A stretch of DNA of 64,000 bases. Origin: Allorhodopirellula heiligendammensis (lineage in GTDB: Bacteria; Planctomycetota; Planctomycetia; Pirellulales; Pirellulaceae). Positions 60,402-64,000 of this stretch are shown here, piece after piece. The stretch lies in contig NZ_SJPU01000002.1 in the NCBI RefSeq assembly GCF_007860105.1, forward strand, positions 2,197,782 to 2,261,781. The letters run 5' to 3'. Each line of letters starts with the position of its first letter. Position 1 is the stretch's first letter. The translations under genes and the position numbers were made by a program. Below the pieces are notes generated by a model. It saw nothing but the letters and a program-made list of their open reading frames with translations. It did no database searches and had not been told where the DNA came from.

Positions 60402-62315
60402 TCAGAGTGAATCACTGTGGACGACCGACATCTGCCGTAGCTGGCGTGTGCCCACATTCTCCAACCGCACGGTCACACGGATCGCTTGGGGAGTCTCTAA
60501 GAACGGCGCCGAGGTTTCTCGTTCGCTCGGATCGTCGGTACCGAATTGACCAGGGAACAGCGACGAATTGGTATCAATCCCATCGGCTGCCAAGTCGGTG
60601 ATGCTGAGATCAGCAGTATTGAACGGTTCCCATTTGGTTCCCATGAACAGCGGCGAATTGAAACGTCGGTTCTGATAGTAGGAGTCCCTTTCATACGCCG
60701 ACGTGTAGGTGTCAAAGGCGGGCTGGAACAACACGATGCGACCATTCATGATCACCAATCGACCCGATTTTAGCAGAGCATTGCTGTACGTCTTTTCCGA
60801 CGTGGTGGTAGGGAATGCTGCTGCACCGGTTACGAATTCCAAGCCAGAAAAAGTTGATTGCATGCGTTGGACATTGAGGCTATCGCTGCCTCCGGGCTCC
60901 AAGTTTGCTGTGAGCAGTCCCGAGGTTGCACTGGGAGACCTTGAGATCGTTAGGTCTCCCCACCCGCGCGTGGCGCCGCCAGCGAGCACCGGATAAGCCA
61001 AGTCGACGAATCCGCCCCCGGGTACCGCCGTGGGAATCGGTGCACTCGTTGGACCAGACAATACCTCCCGGTAGCCCGCGTCACTGGGGCCGACGACCAA
61101 ACCGTTGGAGGAGAGATAGAACGCGGCGGTCGGATCGAAGATCTGCACGTCGAGAGCGCGGACGTTGTTGGCGACCACGTCTTCGCCACGACGATCACCT
61201 GTTAGCACGAAATCACGGTGTAAATATCCGCTCATTCTCATGGGGGTGATCACGGGGACATTGGTCGCCGCGGGCGCGATCGCTGTGGTGCTGGTGTTCT
61301 GCGGGGGCGGACGGTAAGCCGGCGGTGTCCCGTTGTCCGATAGCAGCAGTCCGCCCACGGTGAGGTCTTCCAACGCCAGCACCGGCATCGAGTAACCCGT
61401 CGCGCCGCCTGCGCCACCCCATGCACTTACCGTGCCCCATGGGATCCGGACGTGTCCAAAGCGATGGTGAGGCTGTGCCAGGTCGGCGAGTGAATTGGCA
61501 ATCACCCCCGTTCCAGGAGATCCATCGGTATTGAGTTGCCGGCGTACCGAAAGGTCAGCGACCTGATGAACCGGTGCCATGCCGTTCAACCAATTCGCGG
61601 TCGCACCGATTCGCAGTAGCGTATCGTTGGTGCTCAAGTTCAAATCGGGGCGGATCAAGAGGACGCGACGATATAGCATCAGACGATCGGCGATCAGATC
61701 ACCATCCGCATCGATGATATTGCCGAGGCCGTCCCGTTCTGGATTGACAAAGTAGACGATTTCCGCATACCGCGAACGAATCACGACGGGCGTGTTGGCA
61801 GCGACTTCTGTCGCCGACCCGGCACTGGGATCGAGTGCATCATTCAGCAAATAAGCTGGCACTTGGCCCGTGAACCAAGCACCCGGCGGTGAGATCGCGG
61901 TGAAGGCGAGGTAGTCATCGAGATCACCAAATCGGCTGTCTTGAGCGACTATCGAGCCTTCCTCAATTTGATTGTTATAGCGACCGGAAATCGTAGTCGT
62001 CGCATCCGTCATCGGCCCCTCGTAGTACAAGAAGTACCCGTTGGGATCGGCTTCGTTGCCACCGACGGGCGTGAGTGTGACGGTACAGTTTCGCAGTTCA
62101 TCGTTGAGTCGTGTCGTGACATCACGCAGTTCACTCGACAACGACACATTGCCGCGGCTATCACGCACCCGCTCACCCACGAACGCGAAAGCGCGTGCCA
62201 CCGCCGCCATCATGATCAGCGTGATCGCCATCGCGATGAGCATCTCAACAAGGGTGAAACCCCGATGTGAAGGGTGGCGGTGAAGACGACGAGGGTGGTT
62301 CAAGAAATGCGACAT
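60402..62315 (-). CDS. PulJ-type pseudopilin-like secreted protein
   Basis: 637 aa. The N-terminus HRGFTLVEMLIAMAITLIMM is a type IV prepilin site with a hydrophobic helix. Minor pseudopilins (PulJ/GspJ) are ~200 aa, so this is a much enlarged planctomycete form. After the helix (~20-45) the body is beta-rich: GRYNNQIEEGSIVAQDSRFG, YLAFTAISPPGAWFTGQ and RSRYAEIVYFV. The last residues (FLETPQAIRVTVRLENVGTR) match the C-terminal strand of PulJ-type pilins, showing that the fold is an insertion-expanded pseudopilin. No other type II secretion genes are in the window. Processing by a prepilin peptidase is inferred. Confidence 0.87.
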   Translation of the reverse strand: MSHFLNHPRRLHRHPSHRGFTLVEMLIAMAITLIMMAAVARAFAFVGERVRDSRGNVSLSSELRDVTTRLNDELRNCTVTLTPVGGNEADPNGYFLYYEGPMTDATTTISGRYNNQIEEGSIVAQDSRFGDLDDYLAFTAISPPGAWFTGQVPAYLLNDALDPSAGSATEVAANTPVVIRSRYAEIVYFVNPERDGLGNIIDADGDLIADRLMLYRRVLLIRPDLNLSTNDTLLRIGATANWLNGMAPVHQVADLSVRRQLNTDGSPGTGVIANSLADLAQPHHRFGHVRIPWGTVSAWGGAGGATGYSMPVLALEDLTVGGLLLSDNGTPPAYRPPPQNTSTTAIAPAATNVPVITPMRMSGYLHRDFVLTGDRRGEDVVANNVRALDVQIFDPTAAFYLSSNGLVVGPSDAGYREVLSGPTSAPIPTAVPGGGFVDLAYPVLAGGATRGWGDLTISRSPSATSGLLTANLEPGGSDSLNVQRMQSTFSGLEFVTGAAAFPTTTSEKTYSNALLKSGRLVIMNGRIVLFQPAFDTYTSAYERDSYYQNRRFNSPLFMGTKWEPFNTADLSITDLAADGIDTNSSLFPGQFGTDDPSERETSAPFLETPQAIRVTVRLENVGTRQLRQMSVVHSDSL

Positions 62316-62555
62316 AACAATCAGTCGGAGTTGACGATAATCGATGAAAAGTGTCTCCCAGTTCTCCCACGATTTACGACGGGAGGAGGAGGAGAATCAT
62401 CCGGTGGCAGTCTGCGGCGGAGGATTCTCAGGCATGGTTGAAGTGTATTATCACGATTCGCGGGGACTATGGATGAGAAGATCAGTATTCAACAGGGCCC
62501 AGCCTCTCACAGTTTCAATCATTGAATCCGCTCACAGGCAGTTTTGGATGTGTTA

Positions 62556-63100
62556 ACCACGAAAGACACGAACTACACGAAAAGCGGAGGGTAGGATTTT
62601 ATCTGCCTCAGTGATTTTGTCTTGTTCTTTATTTCGTGTCCTTCGTGTATTTCGTGGTCGATACTGCGTGGTGGAGTCGGGGATGTGTTCGATTTTGAGT
62701 TACCAAGAAAGACACGAACTACACGAAAAGCAGAGGGTAGGATTTTATCTGCCTCAGTGACTTTGGCTGCTTCTTTATTTCGTGTCCTTCGTGTATTTCG
62801 TGGTCGGTACTGCGTGGTGGAGTTGGGGGATGTGTTCGATTTTGAGCTACCACGAAAGACACGAAGTACACGAAAATCGGAGGGTAGGATTTTATCTGCC
62901 TCAGTGACTTTGGCTGCTTCTTTATTTCGTGTCCTTCGTGTATTTCGTGGTCGGTACTGCGTGGTGGAGTTGGGATGTGTTCGATTTTGAGTTACCACGA
63001 AAGACACGAACTACACGAAAAGCGGAGGGTGAAATTCTGTCTGCCTCAGTGATTTTGTCTTCTTCTTTATTTCGTGTCCTTCGTGTTTTTCGTGGTTAGT
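62556..63100. repeat. Tandem ~146-bp palindromic repeats, copies 1-4
   Basis: Four units starting at 62556, 62702, 62849 and 62994 (spacing 146, 147, 145). Each begins ACCACGAAAGACACGAA, contains a variable middle with GATTTTATCTGCCTCAG, then TTTCGTGTCCTTCGTG and GGTGGAGTCGGGG. The first and last parts are imperfect reverse complements, so each unit can form a long hairpin. The fourth is cut short near 63100. No gene is contained. Confidence 0.93.
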
Positions 63101-63134
63101 ATTATTCGAAGCACTTTTGAGTGGCTGGGGGTGT

Positions 63135-63512
63135 CTAGCGGACGATTCGTTCGTATTGCAGTTTTGGATAGTGACCGAAGTTCACGATGATGCCAAGACG
63201 ATATGCGGTTGCTTTTAGGTAATTGTGAACTTGGGCACGATGCTCGTCGGTTATCGATTTGACAGCTTTGAGTTCTAAAACGATCTTCTCATAGCAGATG
63301 GCGTCTGGGATGTACTTTGATCTTAGGAGGTGATGTTTGTAATTTAGCTTTAACTGAACTTGGGCGACAAAAGGGGTGCCTCGATCCGCCAATTCGAGTT
63401 CGATGCATTCTTGATAGACCGGTTCAAGGAAACCACAGCCCATCTCTTTATAAACCTCGAACATCGCCCCCATGATTTGGTAACTTTCCTCTTTGAATAG
63501 TATTTCTGCCAT
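63135..63512 (-). CDS. GxxExxY family protein (PD-(D/E)XK nuclease-like)
   Basis: 125 aa. The family-defining GxxExxY is GFLEPVY (Gly27, Glu30, Tyr33). Further on, IPDAICYEKIVLELKAVKS has Asp70 followed by Glu80-x-Lys82, the PD...(D/E)XK pattern of restriction-like nucleases. The C-terminus (QVHNYLKATAYRLGIIVNFG) is also family-typical. Its role is unknown. The gene sits inside an array of palindromic repeats and appears to interrupt one unit, an arrangement that suggests a mobile or repeat-associated gene. Its GC is lower than the neighbours. The ATG 63512 is the natural start; the ribosome binding site is weak. Confidence 0.88.
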   Translation of the reverse strand: MAEILFKEESYQIMGAMFEVYKEMGCGFLEPVYQECIELELADRGTPFVAQVQLKLNYKHHLLRSKYIPDAICYEKIVLELKAVKSITDEHRAQVHNYLKATAYRLGIIVNFGHYPKLQYERIVR

Positions 63513-63570
63513 CGCTCAGGTTTTCGTTGGTGATCATGCAAAAGCATTGTATCCAATTCTATTTCTGTCC

Positions 63571-64000
63571 GTGTTTTTCTTGTTTGGTCTCATGTGGTGG
63601 AGTCGGGGGCTGTGTTCGATTTGAATTAACCACGAAAGACACGAAGTACACGAAAAGCGGAGGGTAGGATTTTATCTGCCTCAGTGACTTTGTCTTCTTC
63701 TTTATTTCGTGTCCTTCGTGTATTTCGTGGTTGATACTGCGTGGTGGAGTCGGGGAGGTGTTCGAATTTGAGTTACCACGAAAGACACGAACTACACGAA
63801 AAGTGGAGGGTGGAATTCTGTCTGGCTCAGCAATTTTGTCTGCTCTTTGTTTCGTGTCCTTCGTGTATTTCGTGGTTGATACTGCGTGGTGGAGTCGGGG
63901 GATGTGTTCGATTTTGAGTTACCACGAAAGACACGAACTACACGAAAAGCGGAGGGTGGAATTCTGTCTGGCTCAGCAGTTTTGTCTGCTCTTTGTTTCG
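63571..64000. repeat. Tandem ~146-bp palindromic repeats, tail fragment and copies 5-7
   Basis: Begins with a degenerate unit tail (63571-63628, with GTGGTGGAGTCGGGG), then units at 63629, 63775 and 63921 (spacing 146), the last cut by the window edge. Same sequence as copies 1-4; the array therefore runs on both sides of the GxxExxY gene and beyond the window. Confidence 0.93.

Noticed and set aside
62573..63007. 144-codon minus frame across the palindromic repeats
   Set aside because: It is a translation of the repeat itself (repeated TRRTRNKEAAKVTEADKI); no start signal, and copies would give the same peptide.
62556..64000. CRISPR array
   Set aside because: The repeats are ~146 bp with no unique spacers between short repeats, and no cas genes are nearby.

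Overview
The window looks like chromosomal DNA of a Pirellulaceae-type planctomycete, close to Rhodopirellula. The evidence is the N-terminal FLERLEDRRMLA-type (LEPR-like) motif on giant surface proteins, a DUF1559 pilin-like protein with a small lipoprotein upstream, an EF-G of the spirochete/planctomycete/mitochondrial type, a large K+-dependent-type membrane pyrophosphatase, a haloalkane dehalogenase resembling the planctomycete HLD-III type, homologues of tetrahydromethanopterin (H4MPT) C1-pathway genes, and many short single-gene transcription units. GC content is high (my estimate is 55-60%), with local dips. The assignment is inference; no database was searched.

Layout. 3-15156 (minus): two tandem paralogous giant secreted repeat proteins. 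The first in reading order is complete (about 3,630 aa: beta-type repeats, an Ala-rich helical insert, RTX Ca-binding repeats, FG-GAP-like and dockerin repeats). The second is cut by the window edge. 15510-19445 (minus): a three-gene MacAB-type exporter (adaptor, ATPase, permease) with overlapping or nearly abutting genes. 19758-22567 (minus): a UDPGP-family sugar nucleotidyltransferase and purD. 23098-24795 (minus): a secreted thioredoxin-trypsin fusion followed by a 51-codon gene with a good ribosome binding site. 25027-26723 (minus): purine nucleoside phosphorylase translationally coupled to an FhcC-like GXGXG protein. 27817-29904 (plus): fusA with a clear terminator. 29964-32437: a gene-poor, lower-GC accessory stretch ending in a small lipoprotein and a DUF1559 protein. 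32563-35259 (minus): ftsK. 35544-41131 (plus): guaB, an overlapping secreted protein, a Cys-protease-like/DUF2786 fusion and psd. 41348-43720 (minus): a secreted proline-rich protein with a helical C-terminal domain.

44130-49389 (plus) is a tightly overlapped kdsD-kdsC-giant gene operon. The third gene sits where lptC sits in proteobacteria and is probably an oversized LPS-export protein, so this is a Kdo/LPS module. 49470-51923 (minus): hppA. 52274-54852: a small secreted protein, then haloalkane dehalogenase coupled to a CitG-like protein. 55073-60156 (plus): a secreted HEAT/pseudo-receiver protein, a coupled HEXXH metallopeptidase-like protein and a VWA protein. 60402-62315 (minus): a PulJ-type pseudopilin.

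The right edge (62556-64000) is an array of about 146-bp tandem repeats. Each unit is a long imperfect palindrome whose arms are built from 9-bp CACGAA iterons. A GxxExxY gene with a PD...ELK nuclease-like motif lies inside the array and splits one unit. This is the strongest candidate here for an undescribed mobile or DNA-processing system. The other notable points are the 4-versus-1 module count of the giant paralogs, the LptC-position giant, an AT-rich patch inside guaB, and the secreted pseudo-receiver protein.
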